From contig CABUZF010000057.1 of the NCBI GenBank assembly GCA_902495985.1, forward strand, positions 1-7,052: a DNA stretch of 7,052 bases. The letters run 5' to 3'. Source of the DNA: an uncultured Collinsella sp. (GTDB lineage Bacteria; Actinomycetota; Coriobacteriia; Coriobacteriales; Coriobacteriaceae). The notes beneath the pieces were generated by a model. The model did no database searches and had not been told where the DNA came from. It saw only the letters and a list, made by a program, of their open reading frames with translations. This document shows positions 1 through 5,167 of the stretch, piece by piece. Positions within the stretch are counted from its first letter, which is position 1, and every line of letters begins with the position of its first letter. The position numbers and the translations under genes were made by a program.

Positions 1-56
1 AGGACGAGGAGTACTTCTCGCAAACCTACGAAGAGCATCAACAGTCTTGGAATTAG
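1..56 (+). CDS. 3' end of an unidentified upstream gene (partial)
   Basis: A reading frame with codons beginning at base 3 is open from the window edge to a TAG at 54-56. It encodes 17 residues, DEEYFSQTYEEHQQSWN. The next ATG begins one base after this stop, which is the spacing of a translationally coupled operon and the main reason to think the frame is real. The tail is polar and acidic with several Gln and Tyr residues. It is too short to assign to a family, so no function is proposed. Confidence 0.5.
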   Translation, partial: DEEYFSQTYEEHQQSWN

Positions 57-57
57 C

Positions 58-555
58 ATGAGGATTTTTAGCCCCAAACGTTACGTTGCCTCGGTCGATC
101 GCATCGACCTTGATACCCTTTGGGCCGACGGCAAACGCGCCATTCTGCTCGATCGCGATAACACCCTGGTGCCGCGCGACACCGAGCAGGTTCCCGCCGC
201 GGTTTCCGCTTGGCTCGATACCGCCCGCGCCAAAGGCTTTAAGCTGTGCATGGTGTCGAACAACTGGCATCGCGACCAGGTCATGGCATCAGCACGCGAG
301 CTGGGACTCGAGGCCATCAGCCATGCCATGAAGCCGGCGCCGTTTGCCCTCAAGGCGGGTCTTAAGCGCCTCGGCGCCACGGCTGACGAGGCGGTGCTGA
401 TCGGTGATCAGCTCTACACGGACGTGTGGAGCGGCAACTTCGCCGGCGTCGATACCATCCTGGTAAAGCCGCAGGCGACGCAGGACCTGTGGTATACGCA
501 GATCTTCCGTATCTTTGAGCGCCGGGCCCTGCGCGACCTTCCTTGCGAGGAATAG
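58..555 (+). CDS. yqeG: YqeG-family HAD-superfamily (IIIA-type) phosphatase
   Basis: This is a 165-residue cytoplasmic HAD phosphatase. HAD motif I is DRDNT at residues 32-36, with D32 the predicted nucleophile and D34 the general acid/base. Motif II is VSNN at 66-69, the conserved Lys is in MKP at 91-93, and motif III is IGDQLYTD at 115-122 with the Mg-binding acids D117 and D122. Length and absence of a cap domain fit the YqeG group, whose physiological substrate is not firmly known. The ATG at 58 follows the previous stop by one base and lacks a strong Shine-Dalgarno, so translation is probably coupled. The shikimate kinase start lies 9 bases after its stop. In Bacillus subtilis yqeG also lies near a shikimate-pathway gene (shikimate dehydrogenase), so the neighbourhood with aroK may be meaningful. 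Family call is firm; substrate unknown. Confidence 0.93.
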   Translation: MRIFSPKRYVASVDRIDLDTLWADGKRAILLDRDNTLVPRDTEQVPAAVSAWLDTARAKGFKLCMVSNNWHRDQVMASARELGLEAISHAMKPAPFALKAGLKRLGATADEAVLIGDQLYTDVWSGNFAGVDTILVKPQATQDLWYTQIFRIFERRALRDLPCEE

Positions 556-563
556 GTCTCGTC

Positions 564-1097
564 ATGTCCCAGCACATCAAACACGGCTGCGACCATATCT
601 TCTTTATCGGCTTTTTGGGCGCGGGCAAGTCGACGCTTGCGCGCAACGTGGGCACCATGTTCAAGCGGCGTTTTATCGATACCGACCGTCTGGTCGTGCG
701 CCGTTGCGGCAAGTCGGTAACCGAGATTTTTGAGACCGAGGGCGAGGATCGTTTTCGCGAGCTCGAGACCTCGGCGCTCCGTTCGCTCCAAAGCGAGCGC
801 AGCCTGTTGGTTTCGTGCGGGGGCGGTATCGTCGAAACGCCGGTGAATATTGAACTGATGCACGAAATGGGTACGTGCGTGTACCTCGAGGGCGACTTCG
901 AGGATTCGATTCGACAGATTCGTCGGTCCGACACGCGCCCCGATTTCCGTTCGCCCGAGCATGCTGCGCGCCTGTTTGAGCATCGCCGTCCGCTGTATCG
1001 CCAGGCCGCCGACCTTACCCTTGATATTCGCAACAAGTCCTTCGAGGACGTTTCCTACCTTTGTGCCGAGATGCTTTTGGAGCGTGGGCTGCTATGA
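564..1097 (+). CDS. aroK: Shikimate kinase
   Basis: This 177-residue P-loop kinase is predicted to phosphorylate shikimate at the 3-hydroxyl with ATP, the fifth step of the chorismate pathway, in the cytoplasm. Visible motifs are the Walker A GFLGAGKST (16-24, Lys22), the shikimate-binding DTD (39-41), FR (R65), the CGGG loop (85-88), the lid arginine in TRPDF (R125) and the RRPLY substrate arginine (141-145). All residues expected of a working enzyme are present and the length is typical. The ATG at 564 was chosen over an in-frame TTG at 543 because a GAGGA lies at 547-551 and the extra residues lie outside the fold. The last bases ATGA overlap the start of the AroB-like gene, so the two are translated together. 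The oddity is that this intact kinase is coupled to an AroB relative that seems catalytically dead. Confidence 0.95.
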   Translation: MSQHIKHGCDHIFFIGFLGAGKSTLARNVGTMFKRRFIDTDRLVVRRCGKSVTEIFETEGEDRFRELETSALRSLQSERSLLVSCGGGIVETPVNIELMHEMGTCVYLEGDFEDSIRQIRRSDTRPDFRSPEHAARLFEHRRPLYRQAADLTLDIRNKSFEDVSYLCAEMLLERGLL

Positions 1098-2203
1098 TTC
1101 GCCGTCAACTGATCAATTTCCAAAACCGCAGCGTCGATGTCCGCGTCGGATTGGGCGCGTTCGATGAACTGTCGCGTATGTTTGCCTCGGCCGTGGGCAA
1201 GCCTAAGCGCGCGATGGTCGTTTGGAACACCGCCACATCCGAGCGTTTTGGTGAAGTCGTCGAGCATGCGCTGGTCGACGCCGGTTTTGCCGTGTCGCCG
1301 CTAGTCCTCGAGGTTTCGCCTGCTGGTGCCACGCTGGCCGATGCCGATGCGATCTTTGGCGCCCTGTCTGCCAACGGCGTTACCTGCGACGATCTGGTTG
1401 TCGCCGTTGGCGATGCCGCAACCTGCTCGGTTGTTAGCTGGTGCGCCAACCAGTGGTGTGGCCGAACCGAGTGCGCGCTGCTGCCGACGACCTTCGACGC
1501 CATGCTCACGGTCGCGACGACCATGAAGCCGCTCGTCGCCTCGCCGGCGAATGCGCTTCCCGCTATCGCGTTCCGTCCTGAGCCGGGCTTGGTCGTGTGT
1601 GACCTCGACCTTGTTCGCGAGGCGGACCCCGAGTACCTCAAGTTCGGCTATGTGGTGCTTGTTGGCACCATGCTTTCGAGCAGCAAGTCCCGCTGGAATC
1701 AGTTTACTGAGACCGTTCCCGAGATTCTCGCGGGCGAGGAGGTCGCGCTCGTCAATGCAGTTCAATGGTCTCAGACTGCCCGCAAGGACGTACTGATGGC
1801 CACGAACCCGAGCGCCCGCCATGCGCTCGATTTTGGCAAGACGGGGGAGCGTACCCTGCGCGCTTGCTTGGGCGATGCTGCTTCGCAGGTTCCTGCCTAC
1901 CAGCTGTTGTCCGAGGGCATGCGCTTTGAGGCGCGCCTAGCACATGATGCCTGCGACTTCGATATCGATTACGTCTTTGAGGTCGATGACTGCCTAGAGG
2001 ACTTTGGTATCGAGGAACTTGCCCTCGATCTGGAGCCTGCCGCATATATCGAGGAGTTCCGCAGGCAGCAGTTCGCTCGCTCGAATCGCAGCATGCTGCC
2101 GCTGCCCGCGGCACTCGGCGCCATTCGCCTAACGAGCGTTGAGGACGAGGTTCTTGAGCGCCATGCTCACGCTTACTTGGCTTCTCGCAAAGAACTTCTC
2201 TAA
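1094..2203 (+). CDS. aroB: 3-dehydroquinate synthase (AroB)-family protein with degenerate active site
   Basis: This protein of 369 residues has the size and end-to-end pattern of AroB, which converts DAHP to 3-dehydroquinate using NAD and a divalent metal. Landmarks are the beta strand before the NAD loop (LVVAVGD, 101-107), LLPTT (129-133), VVCDLDLV (167-174), ALDFG (244-248) and LPLP near 335-338. The active-site motifs are changed. The GGGVVGD loop reads VGDAATC (105-111). The DSSVGGK block keeps its Asp (D135) but loses GGK. The Glu and Lys of AEVIK are hydrophobic (about 186-191). GHTFGH is GKTGER (248-253), so the metal His is K249 and the second His R253. No His occurs from 244 to 283, where the third metal ligand should be. 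The C-terminal DKK is RQQ (324-326). A Lys (K231) and Arg (R242) of the phosphate region may remain. The frame has no internal stop or shift and codon use matches the neighbours, so it is not an ordinary pseudogene. The ATG at 1094 overlaps the aroK stop and was preferred to an upstream TTG at 1061. Family assignment is good; dehydroquinate synthase activity is doubtful. Confidence 0.82.
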   Translation: MIRRQLINFQNRSVDVRVGLGAFDELSRMFASAVGKPKRAMVVWNTATSERFGEVVEHALVDAGFAVSPLVLEVSPAGATLADADAIFGALSANGVTCDDLVVAVGDAATCSVVSWCANQWCGRTECALLPTTFDAMLTVATTMKPLVASPANALPAIAFRPEPGLVVCDLDLVREADPEYLKFGYVVLVGTMLSSSKSRWNQFTETVPEILAGEEVALVNAVQWSQTARKDVLMATNPSARHALDFGKTGERTLRACLGDAASQVPAYQLLSEGMRFEARLAHDACDFDIDYVFEVDDCLEDFGIEELALDLEPAAYIEEFRRQQFARSNRSMLPLPAALGAIRLTSVEDEVLERHAHAYLASRKELL

Positions 2204-2206
2204 GAT

Positions 2207-2238
2207 TTATTGACATCCATCGTCTTTCGTATCATGTT
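2207..2238 (+). promoter_or_regulatory. Candidate promoter for the peptidase gene
   Basis: A perfect TTGACA lies at 2210-2215. The best -10-like box is TATCAT at 2230-2235, only 14 bases away. A TTATTG at 2207-2212 would give a 17-base spacer to the same -10, and TTGACA would have a 17-base spacer to the poorer CATGTT at 2233-2238. It lies about 100 bases before the peptidase start, just after the aroB-like stop. No terminator was seen between the genes, so read-through from upstream is also possible. The pairing of boxes is uncertain. Confidence 0.35.
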
Positions 2239-2266
2239 GAGGGAGGGGTTTCCAATCGGTTGCGGT

Positions 2267-2276
2267 TCGCATGCGA
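2267..2276. repeat. Perfect 10-base palindrome in the peptidase leader
   Basis: TCGCATGCGA reads the same on both strands. It is followed at 2279-2289 by a short inverted repeat, CCGA-cgt-TCGG. Both sit in the untranslated leader between the candidate promoter and the ribosome-binding site. They could be a protein-binding site or a small RNA fold, but short GC-rich palindromes also arise by chance. Confidence 0.3.
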
Positions 2277-2335
2277 TTCCGACGTTCGGTTGAGACCCGT
2301 CCCGTCTTTATAGAGACAATAAGAAAGGAATCTGC

Positions 2336-3466
2336 ATGTCTGAGTTTGCTGCCGGTCCTGCCGGTCGTATCGAACGTGTCCGTGCCCTGATGGTCGAGCG
2401 CGGCTACGACGCTATCGTGGTACGCGACGAGGCCAATCTTCGTTGGCTCACGGGCGTGAAGGGCGTCTTCGACTACACCTTCGAGTTCCCGCACGCGGCG
2501 TTTATTACGGCTGACCAGTGCCTGTTCCATACCGACTCGCGCTACCTCAACAGCTTTGAGGAGAACACGCCCGCCGGCAGCCCTTGGGTCTATGACATGG
2601 ACGAGGGCACCATCCCCGGTTGGGTCGCCGGCAAGATCGCAGCCAACAAGTGCCGCGTCTGCGCTGTCGAGGACGATATGCAGATCAACTTCTACCAGGG
2701 CATTCAGCGTGGTCTGGAGGATCGTTCCGTCGCCTGCATGTTGCCGCTGATGCATGACGACATCCGCAAGATGCGCGCCATCAAGGATGCCGAGGAGATC
2801 GAGCTCATGCGCCATGCACAGTCGATCACTGACGCCGCCTTCCAGCACATGCTCGGCTTTATTAAGCCCGGTATGACCGAGAAGCAGATTCGCAACGAGC
2901 TCGAGAACTTTATGTTCGCCAACGGCGCTGACAGCCTTGCCTTCGGCTCCATCGTAGCGAGCGGTCCCAACACCGCCAACCCGCATGCCGTGCCGAGCGA
3001 CCGCGTGATCGAGAAGGGCGACTTTGTCCTCATGGATTACGGCGCGGGCTACTGCGATTATCGTTCCGATATGACGCGCACCGTCGTGATGGGCGAGCCC
3101 ACGCAGGAACAGCTCGACCTGTATGCGCTCGTGCGCCGTACGCACGAGGAATGCGTCGCCGCCATCCATCCGGGCGTCGAGGGCAACGACATTTTCAAGC
3201 TTTCCAAGAAGATCATCGGCGATGCCGGCTATGGCGATTACTACAACCATGGTCTGGGCCACGGCGTGGGCATCGACATCCACGAGCTGCCCAACTTCAA
3301 CCGCAGCAAGAACACCATCGAGATCGGCTCGGTTGTCACCATGGAGCCCGGCGTCTACCTGCCCGGCGTGGGCGGCGTGCGCCTTGAGGACTACGGCGTG
3401 GTCACCGAGAACGGCTACGAGCCCTTCACCAAGACCCCGCACGACCTGCACGTTATCGACTGCTAG
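2336..3466 (+). CDS. pepQ: Xaa-Pro aminopeptidase / M24B metallopeptidase
   Basis: This 376-residue cytoplasmic dimetal peptidase of family M24B is predicted to cleave Xaa-Pro bonds in peptides or dipeptides. The N-terminal creatinase-like domain (about 1-140) contains the LRWLTG and HTDSRYL segments. The C-terminal pita-bread domain (about 145-376) carries all five metal ligands: D234 in MDYGAG, D245 in SDMTRT, H309 in GLGHGVG, E337 in MEPGVYL and E351 in RLED. HELP at 316-319 supplies the conserved second His. The ATG at 2336 is preceded by AGAAAGGA at 2322-2329, a well-placed ribosome-binding site. The gene has its own leader upstream and a strong terminator downstream. Its position before efp matches the actinobacterial order aro genes-pepQ-efp-nusB. 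Aminopeptidase P and prolidase cannot be separated from the sequence alone. Confidence 0.93.
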   Translation: MSEFAAGPAGRIERVRALMVERGYDAIVVRDEANLRWLTGVKGVFDYTFEFPHAAFITADQCLFHTDSRYLNSFEENTPAGSPWVYDMDEGTIPGWVAGKIAANKCRVCAVEDDMQINFYQGIQRGLEDRSVACMLPLMHDDIRKMRAIKDAEEIELMRHAQSITDAAFQHMLGFIKPGMTEKQIRNELENFMFANGADSLAFGSIVASGPNTANPHAVPSDRVIEKGDFVLMDYGAGYCDYRSDMTRTVVMGEPTQEQLDLYALVRRTHEECVAAIHPGVEGNDIFKLSKKIIGDAGYGDYYNHGLGHGVGIDIHELPNFNRSKNTIEIGSVVTMEPGVYLPGVGGVRLEDYGVVTENGYEPFTKTPHDLHVIDC

Positions 3467-3480
3467 TCTACTTCGGTAGA
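3467..3480 (+). other. UUCG-tetraloop RNA hairpin directly after the peptidase stop codon
   Basis: TCTAC (3467-3471) and GTAGA (3476-3480) form a 5-bp stem around a TTCG loop closed by C-G, the very stable cUUCGg arrangement in RNA. It starts at the first base after the stop and lies 9 bases before the main terminator stem. There is no T tract, so it is unlikely to terminate by itself; it could protect the 3' end of the message. Confidence 0.6.
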
Positions 3481-3489
3481 TAGTTTGGG

Positions 3490-3532
3490 GCGGGGCGTTC
3501 GGATCGATTCGGACGCCCCGCGTTCTCTTTTT
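3490..3532 (+). terminator. Rho-independent terminator after the peptidase gene
   Basis: The 9-bp stem GCGGGGCGT (3490-3498) / ACGCCCCGC (3513-3521) is perfect, with a 14-base loop. It is followed by a T-rich run at 3523-3532 ending in five Ts. It separates the peptidase transcript from the efp operon. Confidence 0.88.
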
Positions 3533-3542
3533 ATGCGCTCGC

Positions 3543-3569
3543 TGCAGGCGCCGTCTGCAAGTGTATAAT
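3543..3569 (+). promoter_or_regulatory. efp operon promoter with inverted repeat in the spacer
   Basis: A perfect TATAAT -10 box lies at 3564-3569, 58 bases before the efp ATG. No good -35 is seen at 16-18 bases upstream; the bases there are GCTGCAG. The missing -35 is covered by an inverted repeat, TGCAGGC (3543-3549) / GTCTGCA (3553-3559), with one G-T pair and a 3-base loop. This could be an activator or repressor site. The promoter sits just after the upstream terminator and is the obvious start for the efp-nadK operon. Confidence 0.6.
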
Positions 3570-3614
3570 TTCTGTCGTATGTAATTTGGACGCTTGTGCG
3601 TTCTGCCCATAACA

Positions 3615-3621
3615 AGAAAGG
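3615..3621 (+). promoter_or_regulatory. Ribosome-binding site that fixes the efp start
   Basis: AGAAAGG ends 5 bases before the ATG at 3627. It supports that start over an in-frame upstream codon at 3594, which would add 11 residues absent from the EF-P family. The peptidase gene has a nearly identical AAGAAAGG site. Confidence 0.75.
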
Positions 3622-3626
3622 TCGCT

Positions 3627-4190
3627 ATGCCTACCATTTCTACCGCCGACTTCAAGAACGGCCTCGGTCTCCGCATCAAGGACAAGGTCTACACCATCGT
3701 CGAGTTCCAGCATGTCAAGCCGGGCAAGGGCGGCGCGTTTGTGCGCTACAAGACCCGCGACATCAAGAGCGGCCGCGTCGTCGAGAACACCTGCAACGCC
3801 GGCACCAAGTTCGAGAGCGTCATGCTTACCACCCGCGAGTTCCAGTACCTCTACAACGATGGCGCCGACTACATCTTCATGGACAACGAGTCCTATGAGC
3901 AGGTTCCCGTTCCCGAGGACATGGTGGGCGAGAACTCCAAGTGGCTGCGCGAGAACGACATCTGCCAGCTGCTCTTCGCCGACGATGAGCTCATGGGCGT
4001 GACCCCCCCGATGTTCATCGAGACCACCATCGTCCAGACCGACCCGGGCTTTAAGGGCGACACCGTTCAGGGTTCCACCAAGCCGGCCACCATCGACACC
4101 GGTGCTGTCATCCAGGTCCCCATGTACCTCAACGAGGGCGAGGTCATCAAGGTTGACACCCGCGACGGCAAGTTCGTCTCCCGCGTCTAG
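3627..4190 (+). CDS. efp: Translation elongation factor P
   Basis: This 187-residue factor binds between the ribosomal P and E sites and relieves stalling at consecutive prolines. Length and the three-domain layout are typical: a KOW-like N-terminal domain (about 1-64), a central OB domain (about 67-127) and a C-terminal OB domain (about 130-187). The tip loop that contacts the P-site tRNA is VKPGKGGAF (30-38), with Lys34 at the position modified in many bacteria. The C-terminal signature lies around FKGDTVQGSTKPATI (142-156). No EpmA, EarP or YmfI modification gene is in the window, so the modification state cannot be told. It is the first gene of the downstream operon, with its own promoter; the Asp23 gene follows after 24 bases. 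Confidence 0.97.
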   Translation: MPTISTADFKNGLGLRIKDKVYTIVEFQHVKPGKGGAFVRYKTRDIKSGRVVENTCNAGTKFESVMLTTREFQYLYNDGADYIFMDNESYEQVPVPEDMVGENSKWLRENDICQLLFADDELMGVTPPMFIETTIVQTDPGFKGDTVQGSTKPATIDTGAVIQVPMYLNEGEVIKVDTRDGKFVSRV

Positions 4191-4204
4191 CAACCAACTC
4201 TTCT

Positions 4205-4210
4205 AGGAGG
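4205..4210 (+). promoter_or_regulatory. Consensus Shine-Dalgarno of the Asp23 gene
   Basis: AGGAGG, a full consensus site, ends 4 bases before the ATG at 4215. It is the strongest ribosome-binding site in the window and suggests high translation of this protein relative to its operon neighbours. Confidence 0.8.
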
Positions 4211-4214
4211 ACTC

Positions 4215-4577
4215 ATGCCCCAGGAAATCAAGATTGACGGCATCGGCATTTCGCCCGATGTTCTGACCGCCATCGTCTCGCGCGCCGTGTCGGATGTCGA
4301 GGGCATCGCCTCCGTTGGCGTCAAGGACCTTGCCACCAACCTTGTCTCCATGATGCTCTCGTCCAAGGCCCCTGCTTCCGAGCCGGCGGTCGAGGCCGAG
4401 GTCGTCGGCGACAAGCTCGCACTCACCGTGCGTGTCGTGGTGTTCTTTGGCTATCCGTTCAAGAAACTCGCCGAGGCCGTTCGCGCCGCCGTGGTCGCCG
4501 CCATCGATGCCCAGGTGGGCGTCGAGGTTGAGCGTGTTGACGTTTGCATCGACGGCCTCGTTTTCCCCAAGGAGTAA
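4215..4577 (+). CDS. Asp23/Gls24 family protein
   Basis: This is a 120-residue protein of the Asp23/Gls24 (DUF322) family, whose members are linked to cell-envelope homeostasis and alkaline stress in Gram-positive bacteria. The family pattern is visible: an N-terminal IGISPDVLTAIVSRAVSDVEGI segment (10-31), a central variable stretch (about 40-62), a beta strand LALTVRVVVFFGYPF (68-82), an amphipathic helix with repeated AV/AA residues (83-101) and a final VERVDVCIDGLVF strand (105-117). There is no signal peptide or membrane segment. In many Gram-positives this gene lies next to nusB and efp, as here. Its last codons contain the ribosome-binding site of nusB, so the two are probably coupled. 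The molecular role of the family is only partly understood. Confidence 0.9.
   Translation: MPQEIKIDGIGISPDVLTAIVSRAVSDVEGIASVGVKDLATNLVSMMLSSKAPASEPAVEAEVVGDKLALTVRVVVFFGYPFKKLAEAVRAAVVAAIDAQVGVEVERVDVCIDGLVFPKE
4569..4574 (+). promoter_or_regulatory. Ribosome-binding site of nusB inside the preceding gene
   Basis: AAGGAG overlaps the last Lys-Glu codons of the Asp23 gene, whose stop follows at 4575-4577. It ends 6 bases before the TTG at 4581 and decides that uncommon start for nusB. Confidence 0.75.
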
Positions 4578-4580
4578 CCT

Positions 4581-5165
4581 TTGAGCCTTAAGGTTTATCG
4601 CGGGCGTACGCTTGCCCGCAGTCAGGCGCTGCAGCTGCTGTTCCAGGCCGAGGCCACGGACAGCCCGCTCGAGCGCGTCCTCGAGGGTGATTTCCTGATC
4701 TCGAAGGGTCCCCTCGACCCCTATGCGTTGGAGCTGTGCCGCGGTACCTACGAGCATATCGACCGCATCGACTGCGCTCTGCGATCCGTTGCCAAGAACT
4801 GGGATCTTATGCGCATGCCCGGCGCCGACCGCAATCTGCTGCGTATCGCTGTTTACGAGATGCGTTTCCTCACCGACGAGGAGGTCTCGGACGCCATCGT
4901 GATCAACGAGGCCGTCGAGCTTGCCAAGGCCTATGGCACCGACCAGTCCGCGTCGTTCGTCAACGGCGTGCTGGGCAAGATCGCTCGCAGCGAGGAGCTG
5001 CCGGGCGAGGACCTATACCAGGAGCTGCTGGCCGAAGATCGCGCTCGCGAGGAGGCACAGGCTGCCGAGGCTGCCGCCAAGGTTGCGGTTGCCCAAGCTG
5101 AGGCTGGCGTGCTGGCCGAGGATGCGGACGCCGCCGAGGCTGACATCGACTCCGTCGAGGAGTAG
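4581..5165 (+). CDS. nusB: Transcription antitermination factor NusB, with acidic C-terminal tail
   Basis: NusB pairs with NusE (S10) on boxA RNA and supports processive transcription of rRNA operons. The all-helical NusB fold covers about residues 5-140. Family landmarks are RSQALQLLFQ (13-22), the RNLLRIAVYEMRF segment (84-96) and INEAVELAKAYGTDQSASFV (108-127) followed by NGVLGKI (128-134). The start is TTG, supported by AAGGAG six bases upstream; the normal family N-terminus begins there. At 194 residues it is longer than the usual 130-150: residues 143-194 form an extra tail rich in Ala, Glu and Asp that probably begins as a helix (QELLAEDRAREEAQ) and ends disordered and acidic. The stop is two bases before xseB, whose ribosome-binding site is in the last NusB codons. 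Confidence 0.95.
   Translation: MSLKVYRGRTLARSQALQLLFQAEATDSPLERVLEGDFLISKGPLDPYALELCRGTYEHIDRIDCALRSVAKNWDLMRMPGADRNLLRIAVYEMRFLTDEEVSDAIVINEAVELAKAYGTDQSASFVNGVLGKIARSEELPGEDLYQELLAEDRAREEAQAAEAAAKVAVAQAEAGVLAEDADAAEADIDSVEE
5157..5162 (+). promoter_or_regulatory. Ribosome-binding site of xseB inside nusB
   Basis: GAGGAG forms the last two Glu codons of nusB and ends 5 bases before the xseB ATG at 5168. Translation of xseB is therefore likely coupled to that of nusB. Confidence 0.7.
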
Positions 5166-5167
5166 CC

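Noticed and set aside
414..983. Minus-strand open frame of 189 codons opposite yqeG and aroK
   Set aside because: It covers two well-supported + strand genes and their junction, and has no motif or ribosome-binding site of its own.
1094..2203. Treating the AroB-like gene as a pseudogene
   Set aside because: It has no stop or frameshift over 369 codons, a proper overlap start, family-typical length and the same codon use as its neighbours. Loss of motifs without loss of the frame argues for a maintained protein.
2309..2314. TATAGA as a second -10 box for the peptidase gene
   Set aside because: Transcription would start in or next to the ribosome-binding site, and no -35 box lies at the right distance.
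2207..3685. Long open frame of 492 codons on the minus strand across the peptidase gene
   Set aside because: It mirrors the real gene: its composition (rich in Val, Ala, Asp, His, Leu) is that expected from reverse-complemented GC-biased codons. It runs through a terminator and a promoter, and it shows no recognisable domain.
3531..4193. Minus-strand open frame of 220 codons opposite efp
   Set aside because: Efp is unmistakable on the + strand, and the antisense product is low-complexity (Leu/Val/Asp/Gly-rich). It is an artefact of third-position GC bias.
4203..4757. Minus-strand open frame of 184 codons opposite the Asp23 gene and nusB
   Set aside because: It spans two genuine coupled genes on the other strand and looks like a codon-bias shadow.
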